A stretch of 64,000 bases of DNA from Lumbricus terrestris (lineage: Eukaryota > Annelida > Clitellata > Crassiclitellata > Lumbricidae), in assembly GCA_949752735.1 (NCBI GenBank), contig OX457043.1, positions 36,419,105 through 36,483,104 on the forward strand. The letters run 5' to 3'. The translations under genes were made by a program, and so were the position numbers. Every line of letters begins with the position of its first letter. The stretch's first letter is position 1. Shown here in pieces: positions 13,901 through 28,900 of this stretch. Below the pieces are notes generated by a model that worked only from the letters and a program-made list of their open reading frames with translations, was not told where the DNA came from and ran no database searches.

Positions 13901-16900
13901 TCACTACTGGCAGAATTGCAGATTCTTTGGTCTTATACCGGTTGATTTTACATTGTTGGCAACTAAAATAAGATAAGATACGCTAAGAATATTCTTTAAC
14001 TACCCATGATCGTGACCATGTTTTAAGCACGTAACACTTAGCACGTTGACCAGCGACTATGAAACCAATGCAGCTTATTATATATATTATTCCTATTGAT
14101 GGAGGTTATGGACAAAGCTTTTGGCTTGGAAATCAACCAGTACAAGACCAAGACTTAAACCAATTAAAATTACTCAGCTAGCCAGTAACTTAAAAGATGG
14201 TGAATTGAGATGACTTACCACTGAGCAGCCATTGGAGCCTGCGAAGGTAGCATGTGAGGACATATTCCGCCTGCTCCTCAAACTCCAGCAAATCTGGTGG
14301 AGTGAGAAGAAGGTGACGCAGCGTTCCACATACGTTGATTGTTGGAAAAATATTACACATTCTGCCAAACAAAATACATGTTTTATGCGCTTAATACTTA
14401 AACGCTGAGACTGTAGTCAAAGCGATTGGGAAACCAATGTAGTTCATTGCATATATTATTTATACCACAGATTTAGGCCGTCTGCTGGCTGCTGGTGCTG
14501 TCCTGAACCAGTCTCATGAGGATGACCTACAGGCCCATCTGCATTGTCCAGAATTGGCAGTTGCCATCACGGTCAGTGCACTGTGCTAGACCAGTGGTTC
14601 CCAACCTTTTTTGACTTTAGGGTCACTTTTTCTAAGTTGGGGGACCCAAGGGGCACCTTTTCAGTTGAAGGACATTAGAGAGAGGGACTCAAGTCTGAAA
14701 TTTAATTAACTTAAAGCATATAAAATTGTAATAATTGAATCAAAATAGAATGTTTGATGTTATTTATAGTCGTCAAAATAAACTATTTTGTAATAGAAAA
14801 TAATGGTGTTCTGTCCTGTCCAAATTGCCGATTTTTCCATATATTGCATTATTGCTGTTAATTCTTTGAGAGATGAGGGCCATTTTTTAGGCCTGGCGGG
14901 CCAATTTCGGCCCGCGGGCCATGGGTGATTATAGTCTGACACACGAAGATGACTTGCAGGTAGGGTAGAGGGTCTGCTAAATCTGAAATAACCCACAAGA
15001 TATATGCATGAAAACACGCTATATCATTTCATAAGGCACAATAAGAAAATTCAATAATTGCATAACTTACTTTGCCTCAACTGTTTTACCAAGTACTTTA
15101 ACTCTTTCGGTCACATGACCTATGTGGTGACACTCTGAACCAGACGCCAGTTTGTCGAGGTTCAGCTTCATCTTCGACAAACTGTATTTTCGCATCCACT
15201 ACAAAGAAATTAACAGTCACTTTTCTGTTCAATTAATGTAAACACAGATGATGGACAACATATCATCATCATGCTCAATTGTCAGAATTTTATTCACTGC
15301 AATGAACAGATTCTCACTGGAAAACTGAAATGGTCAGTAGGTAGCTTTCTGTTAGATTTGGTGCATCCCAAATCTTATGGAGACAACAATTATATAATTA
15401 TTCATGATAGGTTTCATGTTGCTGCAAAACTGTGAGATCATCAATGAATTAATAGAGTATTAGAGTAGATCAGATAACTGAACGTACATCTTTTGTTGTA
15501 ATTTGTTCTTCTTTGTCTGCGATACGAATCTTCTTTGCTCCTCTTTGCTTTGTCTTTGTCGTTGGATATTTCCTAAAGATTGCTCCTATAAAAGCAATGA
15601 ATACACAGATCACCTGCACAGCGATTCTTCAAGATATAAGGTCCAAAATCAAACCTTTATTCGTATTAAATTCTTTCCTGAACGTTCAGCACCATGGCAA
15701 TTGGACAAATAGTTTTGTTGCTGTGCACAGTGGCGTAACAACCATATAACGAAGGTGGACAAAATCCACGGGCCCCCGAGGTTCAAAGGGCCCCCAAGAG
15801 TTGTAACTAAAAAAATCCACGTTGATCTACTTTTCCATTTATTGAGTTTCAGACTGCAGTCTGCAGTCTGAATTAGAGCGTGTATAATTATGACGGCTGT
15901 TTCAAGATACATAATGATACGCTTTGTTCTCAGATGCATGTAGGGAATGATGTGTTCCTGCTTGGGGTCAAATACTGACACATTCTGCGACCCCTGAAGT
16001 TCTATACACAGACACCACACATAGGCCAACAACCCCTACATGCATTTGAGGCAGCGTGAGGCAGGTGGTTGGAAGACTGACAGATAAACGAATCTATAGA
16101 CGAAGGTATCTAACAGGAGTCAGACAGTCAGATGAACAAAATCAAGCAGACAACCAGGCTGACCCAGCCGTTCAACGTAGCAGGTTATCCATAGTCGATG
16201 CCAGAGAGTTCAGACTAATTTAGGTCACTGCACCCTGCATCTGATCCCCTTCCCATCATCACAAGCTTTAGAACTGGAAAGATATATCTCTCGTCAGATT
16301 AGTCTTCCAAACACATTAAGGTTCTCATGCGTGACAGGGTTTGCAGTTGGCCCTCCTATATATCAAATTTCTAGCAGATCAATCTGAACCCACGGACCTC
16401 CGTCGCATATCCAAATCAAGCTGTATACAGTGTATAGGCATATAGTAGGTTACACAGTAATATAAATGTATACTATGCGTAAGGCATTTCAGGCTAATGA
16501 GAATTACAATTTTGAGTCTTTTGGAATGACGCTGCGTTTTATTTAGCATCAACATCCAATGATAATTAATTAAGGTTTTGAGAAAATTGAACAGTTCGTT
16601 TATGGCCGTTAGTTTATCTACGAGGGCTAATAGGCTCAGATAGCAGCAACGATAAAAAAATATAGGCCTACAAACGAGAATTGAATGGGCCTCGCAAGCA
16701 TTTTGGAATGATGATCAAAAACCAAGACAACAAAATATACGAGACGATTCAACCGATTTTCAGATGCAGACCAGAATGCTAGACAACGCGAAAACAGGAT
16801 GAGAAAAGAATTCCTGCTGCAGAAATGAGTTGATTGCAGGAATTTCAAGACCACAGAACATAAGAAACTATGACATTAGACAGCATTAAGAATCGAAGCA

Positions 16901-19900
16901 ACTCTGCTAAACAAGTCGTTCAACGACTGTTTGAACATGTACCGTAGCATATATAGAGAGAGAGAAGGCCAATATTATTGCCCGAATTCCACTCAATTGG
17001 GTATAGTCCTATACATGAAGAAAAGAAATAAAAAGAAATAAAGGCATACCAAGACTACTCTGGATAGAAAATAATTATAAAGGAGGACTTAATATCAATT
17101 GACTTGACAAATGAACATGAGGCAATGGATGTCATTTATTCGTACCCATCACCGCCAACAATACTGGCTGCAGGCGTCAAGAATCGATGGCGGTTATAAT
17201 CATTCGTTTGCTGTTAATCATAAACGAAACTTAACACCATCACCCTTGAAAAAACCGGAGGTGAGGAAAGTGACTTAATTTATATTGGCCATGTTCTCTT
17301 CTGCCTAAGGCTGGCTTATTTACCATATCTTACGGCAGTGGCGTAGCCAAGGGGTTTCGGGGGTTAAACCCCCCCATTGGCTTAAGAAAAAGGTTTTTTC
17401 CCGCTTAAATAAGAAAAAAACAACAACATCTTGTAGTAACAATTGTTTTTTCTTAATTTATTCCCATTGTTGCTTTATTCCCTTTTTATTTACTGTAATA
17501 CTGTTGGGTTGGTATCAGGAAGGGCATCCATGCAGCCAGGCCATAAAACCCTCAACTCCCTACCCCATCATAAATTCCTGGCTACGCCACTGTCTTACGG
17601 GCACACTTTCCTTCCACTATTGCCTCGACTTCTTGAATCAAATTGCCACGTAGCCTAGAGGCTAAAATTAATTGGCAAATGTATTTCAATATATGCATTT
17701 CAGGTCCTAGGTCTATAACCTATACTGTTTTATTGATTTCTCTTGAACTATTGATATGCCTTAAATTACGGATTATTGACTATAATAGCGTTTAATATTC
17801 TATTTTAATCTAACTGCAGTTTATAACCAGTTCACAATTTTCACTCTTTGGCGTCGTTAATACAATCATGTAGGTATACATGTGCAGGGGCCCCCGAGCT
17901 TCATTGTCCACGGGCCCCCGGCTAGGTTGTTACGCCACTGGCTGTGCATATATTCAGTCAAGAGAAAAGAAGTCCATCATTCTCCACTCCCAGATTGTTA
18001 GATGCGTAAGCTTAACCGCCTACAGTCTACGCAAACTTAACCAATGATACCTTTCCACATCATCAGCATCACTTTGATTCCCAATGAGCATGCATGGTTA
18101 TATCAATAGCAATTCTTCCATGACGAAATTCTTACTCCTAAGACATTTCTATTCTTAATGACACCAAACGTCACATAGGCGAAACAGAGTGTGCAATTAG
18201 TTTTGTTTGAAGTAGCCTATATTTTTCAAACATAAATACAAATACAATAACACACTGAAAGGAACGTGCTGAAAAGGAAACAGGGTATAATAACGACTTA
18301 AGAGACAATTTATAACTTAAATCTCCTCACTGACGGATAGAAAAATTCGATAAACTCACCAACGTCATTTTTATTTCCTGTGTAGAAGAACGCCTGATCC
18401 ACTTTGCGCCTGGATTTGACCTTCTGCAAAGGGTCCTTGGCTGACTCTGGACGCGTTTTCATTGACTGATCAACATGCTGTTTGGTCAGTAGTGTTGGTG
18501 GCTTATACACCTGGCCATGATTGTAGGCCAAGGCTTTCGGTACAGCATTCTCTTTTTCCTTATCAGAAGCCAATTCCTGAAAGTATCACAAAAACAGCAC
18601 TAATGGTATATCCTTAAATTCCTTTTCTTAAGTATTAATGTAACAATTGGCCTTTAGCAAATAAATTGGTTCATTGCTTTACATATTTAAGTAGGTTACT
18701 TATTTATTAGAGGATCTTCTAACTTTCTGTTAAAGTCTGTGATTTCTGTGACAATACCTGCCGTGCTTGTGACAATGCAGTTGGTTTCGGTGGAGGAAGA
18801 GCCTTCAAGGTCGTTCCAGGTGGAAGCGGAAGAACTGATGCATCCTCTAAACTCTGCAGTTCCCCATATCTATCATCCTAAATAAAAAAGCAGTTAAATG
18901 GCTGCATTGCTTCTTTCTGCTGACTTGTGCACTCAACACAACATAACATAATAAAGGGGTTTCAAGTGGTTCAGAAAACTATACAGTCTGTGTTAGAACC
19001 ACAGAAGGACAGTAGCAGCAGTTAATTTACACAAAAAGACAAGAATACAAATTGATTTAAACACAACAATAGATTGAAACAAAAGGAACATAGTATACAG
19101 CTGCAAGCAGTGCTTTTTTATAAAAAAAGTGCCAGAACTAAATTATAGAATATCTTATAAAACAAAAGAACTGGCAAAAAAGTTGCCGAAGCGCCATTCC
19201 GATGCATTCTGTCTGAAAAAGCACTGGCTGTAAGTAAGTAAACTAAGCCAAATAAATCATTTGCAGGTTCCATTTGGTGTCCGGACAATTCGTCCCCGGA
19301 CAATTCGTCCCGGACAATTCGTCCCCGGACAATTCGGACCGGACAATTCGTCCCCGGACAATTCGGACCGGCTATAGCCTACTTTAGCCTCAGTCTATGC
19401 GTGACTTGTCCATTCTGGACTAGGCCAACCTATTGCTTTCCAAATATACCTTTAATGTCATAGCCAAGTGAGGTAACGTGTTATATTATGTTTAGGCCTA
19501 CATTTGCTTTGAGAACAATGAAATAATTTTCAATTTCGAATTGAATTTTAATGCGCAGCAGTATCTCCGGTCGACATCTGTATACGGTAATGGTGTCCGG
19601 GACGAATTGTCCGGGGACGAATTGTCCGGGACGAATTGTCCGGGACGAATTGTCCGGGACGAATTGTCCGGGGACGAATTGTCCGGGACGAATTGTCCGG
19701 GACGAATTGTCCGGGGACGAATTGTCCGGGAACCTTCCATTTATATCTATAGCTATCTATGCCAATTCACACATTCTCAGAATATCAAACGCACGTCTAT
19801 GCAACTCAAACAGTTCCTCAAAAAGCAGAATAATCAAGGTTGGGCTTCAAAATTAGCTCAGAATCTACAATGACATGCTTCCTCAAAATAGCAACTGATC

Positions 19901-22900
19901 GCTTAATGATGCCAGATATCCTTCAAAGATAAAATACTGGATAATAGATAATCAGTTGATTGTTAGGAAATTTAAAGTGTCTTTGGACAGTGTATGCAGG
20001 ACAGCAAAAGATTTCGCTTGTTAAGCAAATGTTTAGGAATCAAATAATTACCAAAGCACATTTCTTCTTCACAGAGTCAACAAGCATTGCACATTTTCGA
20101 GAGAAATTAAGTGACTTCTCAATCTCGTGTGAAACAACTGAAACGTCGTCGCTTTCTATGATACCTGGAAAATGAAAGATGAAAGAGGAAATTCATATAA
20201 AAGCTGACAATGATGTCAAAGCCAACAATTGAAACACTAAGATTAAAGATAGAAATGCAATAAATTCACGTCAAAGTCAACAACTGATACCATGGATACA
20301 GAACTAATTCACCAGCAACCCATATACACGGTGATTCATAAAAAAGCAACCCATATATTGCACTTTAGCATAAGATGAATTCAGTCAGAGCTCATGCATT
20401 CTCTGTAGAAAACACTTATATGCACACCACAGCAGGTGAAGCATTTAATTGTTGTGGTGGAAAATGCAAAAGCAGAAACCTGTGATGCACAAGCTGACTG
20501 AGACAGAACGATAATTGTAAGAATATATAATGTAGTTTAGGAACGGTGGTAGGTCACCTGTCTCTCGCAGCCACTGGAACCTGCCACCGCTGCAATGCGC
20601 CATGTTGCGCAGAATTTCTGCTGTCTTTGTGATGTTTGCATATCTGCTGGGAATGGCGCCATTGACGTCGTAGTCATCGACGTTGAATAGCACAACGTGA
20701 AGACGAAGGTTACGACCCATCGCCGCCTCTTCCAAGAAGGAGTAGAGGAGGTCAGGTGACTGATCAGGTACTCCACTTATGAACAGGTAGATGCCTTCCA
20801 CTTCTGTCCAATAGAAATGTCAAATTCGGTTACTATGGCATAAACAGAAAATGAACAAACAGACGACAACACCAGAACCTGTAAAAATACAGATCAGCAA
20901 CAGTTCTTTTGCCCATAGTGAGTTTGCATGTAAATGCAAATATTCTTACGTGTACGCTTGTAGCGTATCGACCGTTCACTCACATGCTCGCCTAACCTAT
21001 GGCTTACGTGATGATCTCAGGTGTAGACCAGGACACAGTCCTTGGGTCTTACACGTGAGAGGGAAACGTGTGGTGAATTGGCGCCACAAATCACGTGGGT
21101 TAGCACGAGCTATCGTGGAAAGGTTGGATGATAGAGAGTTCAGTCTTCTTCGCCCCATTAATAGGACTGGTTGAGTCTTGGTTGCCTCGTTGGTGAGACT
21201 CGTTTGATGTGGTTCCTGAGACGACTGCCCTGTTGGTGGGTCCTGGAATGTGTCCCTCCTTGACGTTCAGAAGCCGTCGTTGATACGATGGCAATGATAC
21301 GAACATTGAGTAATTTTACTATGAAAATATCTGCAAACCCAGCATTGCCAGCGTAAGGTACTGTATATTATCACCTTCCTTAAGATGCACATTTAGACCT
21401 GAACAATAGCCTAGTTACTAATCTAAAAAAGTATACAGCAAAACACTACTCATCCCCAATCTCATTTGTCAATCTACATCTCTTTCTCCTGCAGCATTCC
21501 TCTCAAACCTGAAACCAATGTCATGGTTCAGAAACAGAAACAGGATCAAACAGCTGGTAAAAGCTGCTCTAACCTGTTTCTGCACCATCACATAACCTCC
21601 ATCACCAATGACTTCCACCATGTTGTCTCCTCGGCTGGACCCTGATCCTGATCTAGCACCAAAATCAACCAAACACCTTTTTTTGACACGGAGCTGCAGA
21701 ATAGCTGTAATGGATTCTGTGAAACACTAAGGAAGTTTTAGACTCACGCTAACATTTTATCGCAATCATTATCATAAACACCAAATTTCGGGAAGCTTTT
21801 CTAGTTCAAATTAATTTCAAAAATTATCTCTCTTGCAAAAGTTGCAAACTGACCAATATTGTGTTGTTTTTGGTCTTCATTTTCCAGGGCCTTCCGTAGG
21901 CCTTCCAAGATGTTTCGACTTCCATTACAATTTGCATTTAAAATCCATCTAGCACAGAACAATGCCAAAAGCAATTAAGAAACAGAATTCAGATTCATAT
22001 GTGTGCATGCAAGTATAAGTTTGCATGCTCATGAACAAGCTGAAACCCGTCACCTAACCTTCAAGCAGCACTTTATATTATTTCAGATTATGATTACAAT
22101 TTATGCAATATGTATGTGTAACAGGGGTTCAGTCCTGTTAATGGGTGTTGTCGTGCCAATGCTGCCATGCTTCATTTGCATCTTAGCCCCAGTTGGACTG
22201 GTCTCAATAGAATCATCAAAATTAATACAAGTAAGAAACTCAGCAGCTGAGGTGTCTAATTGCAGCAGACATAAAAATATGATCTAATCATTTCTAGTTC
22301 ACAGCCTTATAAACAGATAATACACTGCAATAGGGCTCAGCCAGCTTAAAGTAACACCCTATAACCTATTTACTTGTTATATATATTATATATATATAAT
22401 TATATATTATATATATGTATATTAAGTTGCAAGGGCAAGATTGAGTTTTTAAAACCTCCAAGCCTGTTGAAGATGATCACCAGTTGGTTTGACCAATGTT
22501 GGCTTCCACATCTTCACCTCTTCACCACATCTACAAAGAAAAAACACCTTGATATCCATTCACATTGCTCAGCAGAGCCATGGTTCTGTCAGTCAGGAAT
22601 GAGATGCAGAAGGAGAATTAATAAGATCAAAAAATCAGATCTATTTTCATGGTTTTACACATGACCTGCCAATCAGGAAGTTGTCAAACTCTACGAACGT
22701 AGTTAAATTTTTCTTAAGATGAAAGATTTTTCCAATCAACACAGCACAATCAAAGCTTATGGGAAGGTTGACAGGTAATACAAAGCAGTTATTTATCACC
22801 ACTGACTCATGACTCGTTTAATTCGACTAAAAAGAACTCCATACCCTATTACATTAAAGTATTCCTTGTTTGACATTTGTTGTTCCAGAAGAAGACGCAA

Positions 22901-25900
22901 TGAATTCTGGACATGAATGATGTACTTGGCATTCTGCAGAGATAAGTCCAGTAGCAGAACAACACTACAGAAAGGAGACAAATTACATATTAACACTTCC
23001 TCATTCATTCATTCATTCATTCATTCATTCATTCATTCAAGTATTTATATAGCGCCTCTTCAAGGAAACTACTCAGAGGCGCTCCCGACTCCAGTACGGA
23101 CAAACAGAACAGTTTTTAAGTGCTTATATATAGAATGTGTCAGAGAGTGATCTAGGGAACAGGCGCAGCTCAAGTGGGAGGGCATTCCATATCACTGGGC
23201 CAACCACAGAAAAAGCACAACTCTGCATGATGGAGGTACGAGCAAACGGAAGAGTACTTCCCTATCAGCCGAGCGTAGGGACCGACCAGTCCGAGCACTT
23301 AACACAGGCCGACAAAGATCGAGTAGGTAAGATGGAGCAAGACCTAGATGGCATCGCCATCATATGGCTAGTAATTATCTCTTTATGGTTTTAATAAATA
23401 GACATTCTTAGCTTCATTATTAGGCATTTTCCTTCATCAAGTTTAGAACTTCTTTCTTATAAAAATGACATTTATTTCTATCAAATGTTTACAAAACTGA
23501 ATTAAAACTGAAGAGATTTGAAAGCTGAAACTAAAACTAAACTTGAGAATTAAAGTAGAACCAAAGCGGAAACTGTAACTAAAAAGTAAACTGAAACTTG
23601 ATAACACTGCCTTTTGCCAGAATAAATAAGTAAGAACCTTTTAAAGAAACTCTTGAAGGCAATGACTTTGAGACATTCTCATAGGCACTTTATAAATGTA
23701 CTGCTTCAGAGGTATTAAAAAGGTCTGTAATGATAAATGCTAACTTCGCGCTGAAGTGTGTAAAATCATCACAGGAAATTATATCAAATTCAGTTTAATT
23801 CCATCATTTTTGACTACTAATCAAGAAAACAGCAAAGTTCAAAAGCATCACAATAGCTTAAACACACATAGCTAAATGCAAGTTAATAAAAACATAAACT
23901 GATATTGATGGACACTAACAGTCTGTCAAAATCAAAGTCCTGTAAATGATAAGAAGTGCTCTATTTAAAAGCATCAACAAAGACATACAGCCTGAGTCTT
24001 CAAAATGGACAAATTTCATGCAAAATGACTGCAGGTCAAAGGACAAACAAATGAATCCTTACTTCTTCTCCGTGACTGTTCCAAATATTCTACGACTTGA
24101 AGTTGAAAGCCAATCAATTCGCTTCTCAAACAGCTTGACCATTGCACCCAGCTGCTTCTGGTATTCAAACAGTGTTGCCATGTCAACATGGACATTCTTC
24201 AGAGTACCATCATGCCACTGGAACTGTGCCATTGCCTTGCTATGCACTTGAGACTGGACAGTCTTTCGAATGACTGGAATGAATTCTTCGCGGAATGAGT
24301 AGGCATTCGGTGCCAAGACTTGGTACAAATCAAGACCTTTTGCTAAAAAACCAAATAAAATATACCACATAAGCAATGAAAGAGAGTAGACCATTGATAA
24401 CCATTGGAATGAAACAGGAGATCATGATATAAATGAATTCAGCTCCTCACACATAAAGTCCAAGCAGACCAAGTCGAACAACCATGACTTAAAAGAACCT
24501 GTCCAAGTAAAATGCATGTTAGCAACACCGTAGGTGGAAGGTACTGCCACCAGGTGCTGGGGCCGTGTGCAAAATGACTTCAGAATAATTTTTAATCGCT
24601 GACTAGCAGGTAAATTCGTATGCACGACAACCTCTTCGCACACTAAGCAGTTGCTTGTGCTAGTTGTCCTATGAGGTTGGCGTATGTTGGTTAGTACTTA
24701 GATGCTGCATCTGCGATTCCCGCACTTCACAGAAGTTTAAGACATCAACGAGTGTTTTCGAGGCACCATAGATCATTGCACTGGCTGTCGGAATGCATTT
24801 CAATTCGACGTCACAAAATAACATTAATGTGTGATAAGACACAACAGGACAGCCATATTTGCACAATGTGCACCTGCTGATTTGAACCTATGGGAAGAAA
24901 TTTAGTTAAGCAGTTAACTGCAACATATCCACAACTGCACACCAATTTAAAACCAGTCAGGTTGACTGAGAAAAAAGTTTCCCCAAAAACTGAATAAAAA
25001 TGACAATTTCTTGCTGTAAAGGAATAAAGGAGCAAATGCACAAAGGTTTATTTTGCAGCTCATCCCAAATGACAATTAGACTGCAACCTCTGAGGCAGAA
25101 CACATAACAGCATGTAACAAGAAAATGGTTGCGATGAGGAAGAGTAAAAGCCTAGAGCTTCAAACAATCTTCACATGTATCTCTTGTAGTCTCATACCTT
25201 TAAGTCCATGTTTGGCAATCCAGTCAGCTGATGATGATGGGTTAAATGAAGGCACCTCAATCCGCAGAGGAAGGTCATGATCCGGGGGATGTGGAAGGTA
25301 ACGACTTTGAGGCAGACTGACCACTGCCTTTGACAACTGTTTTGCATACATACAATTAGTAAACGAGTGTCTAGACAACTCAACATTAACAATTGGAACT
25401 TGAATCATTGCGTACCACATCACATAGTAATTCACCCTGAAATCCATAATGTTCAATGATAATTTGTAAAGTTGCTGCATATGAACTTTAGCCAAAAAAA
25501 GGGTCAAATCTCAGATTTAACTGAGAAAGGCAAGTTCTAATGAAAGTCCTGCCTGTGTACATATTTTAAGCAGCTGAAGCATTCAACCACAGTAACAAAT
25601 GTTTCTTTAAAGAATTGATAATCATGTGCCTATTCGCATCTAATCCTAACAAAGCAATATCATAAAGACATGTAAAATAACCAACGTGTGAACTTTAGTC
25701 AACCGAGTATCGTTATTAGCTGTGGCAGGGCTGGAATTTGAATAGTCTTCTTGAAGGGGCGCTATATAAATTTTCGGAATGAATGAATGAATGTTACTAA
25801 GGCTGCACCAAATACATTAGACCTTTCACAGTCTATCACAGCCAGTCAGTTTCTAGATTTTGCAAAAAGACTATGTTCTCTTGTTAGGCTGCTATATCCG

Positions 25901-28900
25901 TCCAACCTTATTATTATCTTTTACTCGTACAAAGACAGCACCAAAGTTTTAGCCTTACCTGGTCTATGATTGTCACTAAGGCTGTGCCTAGTTGTCCCTG
26001 CCTCATAGCCCTTATCTTATTCAGAACTTCCTGGCATTTCTTTATTTCATCCAGTAGAATGCTGATATCAAAACTTGTGTACACAGCCTCCTGCAAATAC
26101 AGATTGAGCATGCAGTAGACGCAAAGTATCCATTTTCATTAATAATGCAACTATGTTCTTTATACCAGATGCTTGAAGAGGTACATTTGACAATTCCAAT
26201 TCTACTCATTCCTTTCATATTCATGATATGTTGCTAATCAATTCAACAAATACAAAGACAACATATCATACATAAAGTCCATGGTTGTGAAGACTTGCCA
26301 TTTCATACTGAATAATTTCCTAAGCATAATTAGAAAGTTGAATATTTTTCATTAATAATACAACTATGTTCTTTATTAAAAGGAGATTGAAGTTAACACC
26401 ACTGAGCAGTTGATCATACCCTAAGGCTGAAAACAAAAGCCTCAATAGCAATATGTGTGAAGTTAACACCACTGAGCAGTTGATCATACCCGAAGGCTGA
26501 AAACAAATGCTTCAATAGCAATACATGTATGTGTGAAGTTAACACCACTAAGCAGTTGATCATACCCAAAGGCTGAAAACAAATGCTTCAATAGCAATAT
26601 GTGTGAAGTTAACACCACTGAGCAGTTGATCATACCCGAAGGCTGAAAACAAATGCCTCAATTGCAATAAGCAAATTGCAAGATCATAAACTGTAAAAAC
26701 ATTTCACACATTTTACTATAAATATCATCAGTGAAATCTTAATGGTAGCTCACAGTATAAAACTTGTTACTCACATAGTAAAAGTACAATGTCGCATGAA
26801 ACAATGCCATAAAACATCGTAAGAAAATCAGACGCTGCTGCTAGCCATCTTTATAAGCACTTAAGTGATGACAACATACCAAAATTGACTCAGAAACTAA
26901 TGAAGCTAAAGTGTTAAAGAAATGTAGTTCATGCAGAAATCTAGATTCTTTGAGGACTAGAGCAATTTTATAAAGTGCACATATAAATAAGAATAATGAA
27001 TAAGTAAGAGAACTTGGAAAAAAGGACATAACAATGGATATAACAAATAGGAAAAACAAAAAGAATCAAGAATCGTGTAGCAAATTCTTTTCCAACTCAC
27101 CTCAGCGGTCGAATTGCTGCAGTGGTAATTTCCACCGGATATTTCAGCCATTTTCATCAGAGCAATCTGTCAATCAGACAGACTCTCAGGAAACAGTAGA
27201 ATGTCTTATATAAATTTTGCATCCATTGAATTTAATCATATTACTTCTATAGTGCCATGGTCACAATACCCAAGCCAAAAATTGACGGTTGTTTCCAGTA
27301 AAATCATAATCCAAATTCCAAAATCAGAATATTTTTGACTTCTAAGGCAGATTGACTTCCCATGCATAGGACAGAGAGTCTAACATTCATTCATTCATTC
27401 ATCCACTTTGAAAATTTATATAGCGCCCCTTCAAGAAATCTACTCAGAGGCACTCCCAGCCCAGCCACAGCTAAAAATATTGGTCTCTCCCTAGTCTTCC
27501 ATTCCCTTCTCATTCCTCTTCCCCTTTCCTTTCTCATACCTATCCATCTCCCTCCCATATCCTAATGTCTCCTCCCTCCCAACCTTCCCTTCCATTGAAG
27601 CTGGAAGGTAGGGCTCAATCTGGAAAATGTTAGTACTCTACAGTCTACATTGACATAGTTGAATCTTATCAAAATTTCATATTGCTAATATCTACATCTA
27701 TAGCAATCATCATAGGATGATTTGCATTGCGCAGTAGCTCAGCCAAGGCTGAAGGAAAGGGTCTGTACACAAGTTCAAAAAGTTACTGACAGACGAAAGA
27801 TAGCTTAGCAAAAGTTGTGCTTGTTAAGCACCTCAAGGTTATATAAAAAGAGGCCACACATAATGGGTCTCCAATGTAGCAAGTACAGAGAGTGACCAAG
27901 TGGTACAAAAACTTATGTTTGTCTGATGACCGATGCAATCGTGTGATCATGTACAGATGCATAGAGAAAAAAGATGCACTATAATGAGAAGTCTAACATT
28001 TGTTTGATGATCACTGCAATCGTATGAAACGGCAAAAATCTCAACATTTTGTCCAGCGTTCAGCTGCTCCACAAAGTCACCAAGAACATTCAGATCCTGG
28101 TCTGGCCTAACAAATAAAAAAAAGCTGCAACATCACGTACAAAGTAACATTTGATTACTTGTTGTTTAAACAATCCAAGTAATAAGTATCTTGTATAATA
28201 TTATGACTCTTGCTACAAAAATACAGCAAAAGATCAACAGCTGCAACCAATCATTTTCCTAATACCAAAAATGCAATTCATGATGTTAGAACTACATTCC
28301 AAAGGAAGATCAATTGTGAAGGTACGGAGGGCAAGCTGTTCCTATTAACACAGCTTAAAAGCAAGTAAACATAAAAAAACTGATATAATGGCTTGATTTT
28401 TATGATTTTTATGATTGTTGATTCTGCACATCAGGTTTCTGTCAGTGAGTTGACTCATCTTTAGAAAGATGAGCTGATGTCTTAACTAAATCTGTTTTTC
28501 CCATAGCAAACTAAACTCTCAGTTTTAAAAATTGATTGAATATCAATGAGAGAAAAGCGAAAGTCATCGGGTGACACCACTCACTGGCTGCCAACAATTA
28601 GAAGAATTGTCTGAATGCCGCTGATCTTGTAACTATGCTTCAGCGCTCCCAAAAGATTGGTGCCTCCCTCGCTTGTCAATCCCATCACCCAATGCTTTGC
28701 TTGATCGATTCTGTAAGACAAAATGAAAACTTATACACTAACTGCACTCTTGCTATTTGACCATAGGATGCAAAAATTACCAAACCTTAGGTAAAATGCA
28801 GAAACTCTTGAAACAGAGAATTGAGAGTGATGAAACAAAGACACGTACATTTCTCATCAAACTCTACAGCATGCGGATGATTCTTCCAATATTCAAAGAC

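Larger units (their letters stand above)
12641..13998. repeat. inverted repeat pair bracketing two VWA3 exons
   Basis: 12641-12698 and 13943-13998 are about 56-base inverted copies (TTAAAGAATATTCTTARCG, TATCTTATCTTA, TTGCCAACAATGTAAA). The 1.3 kb between them contains VWA3 exons 22 and 23. Confidence 0.65.

Noticed and set aside
19279..19730. CRISPR-like tandem repeats
   Set aside because: Units are directly adjacent without spacers and form inverted arms.
19541..19873. 110-codon frame with DELSGTNCPGRIV repeats
   Set aside because: It is the translation of one arm of the foldback element; all frames are open because of the short period.
20851..21174. 107-codon frame as a gene
   Set aside because: No family recognised, no splice evidence, and it lies within the VWA3 intron; kept only as an unassigned stretch.
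24422..25041. Minus-strand frames as extra VWA3 exons
   Set aside because: Exons 10 and 11 join in phase without them, and they show no similarity to the repeated units.
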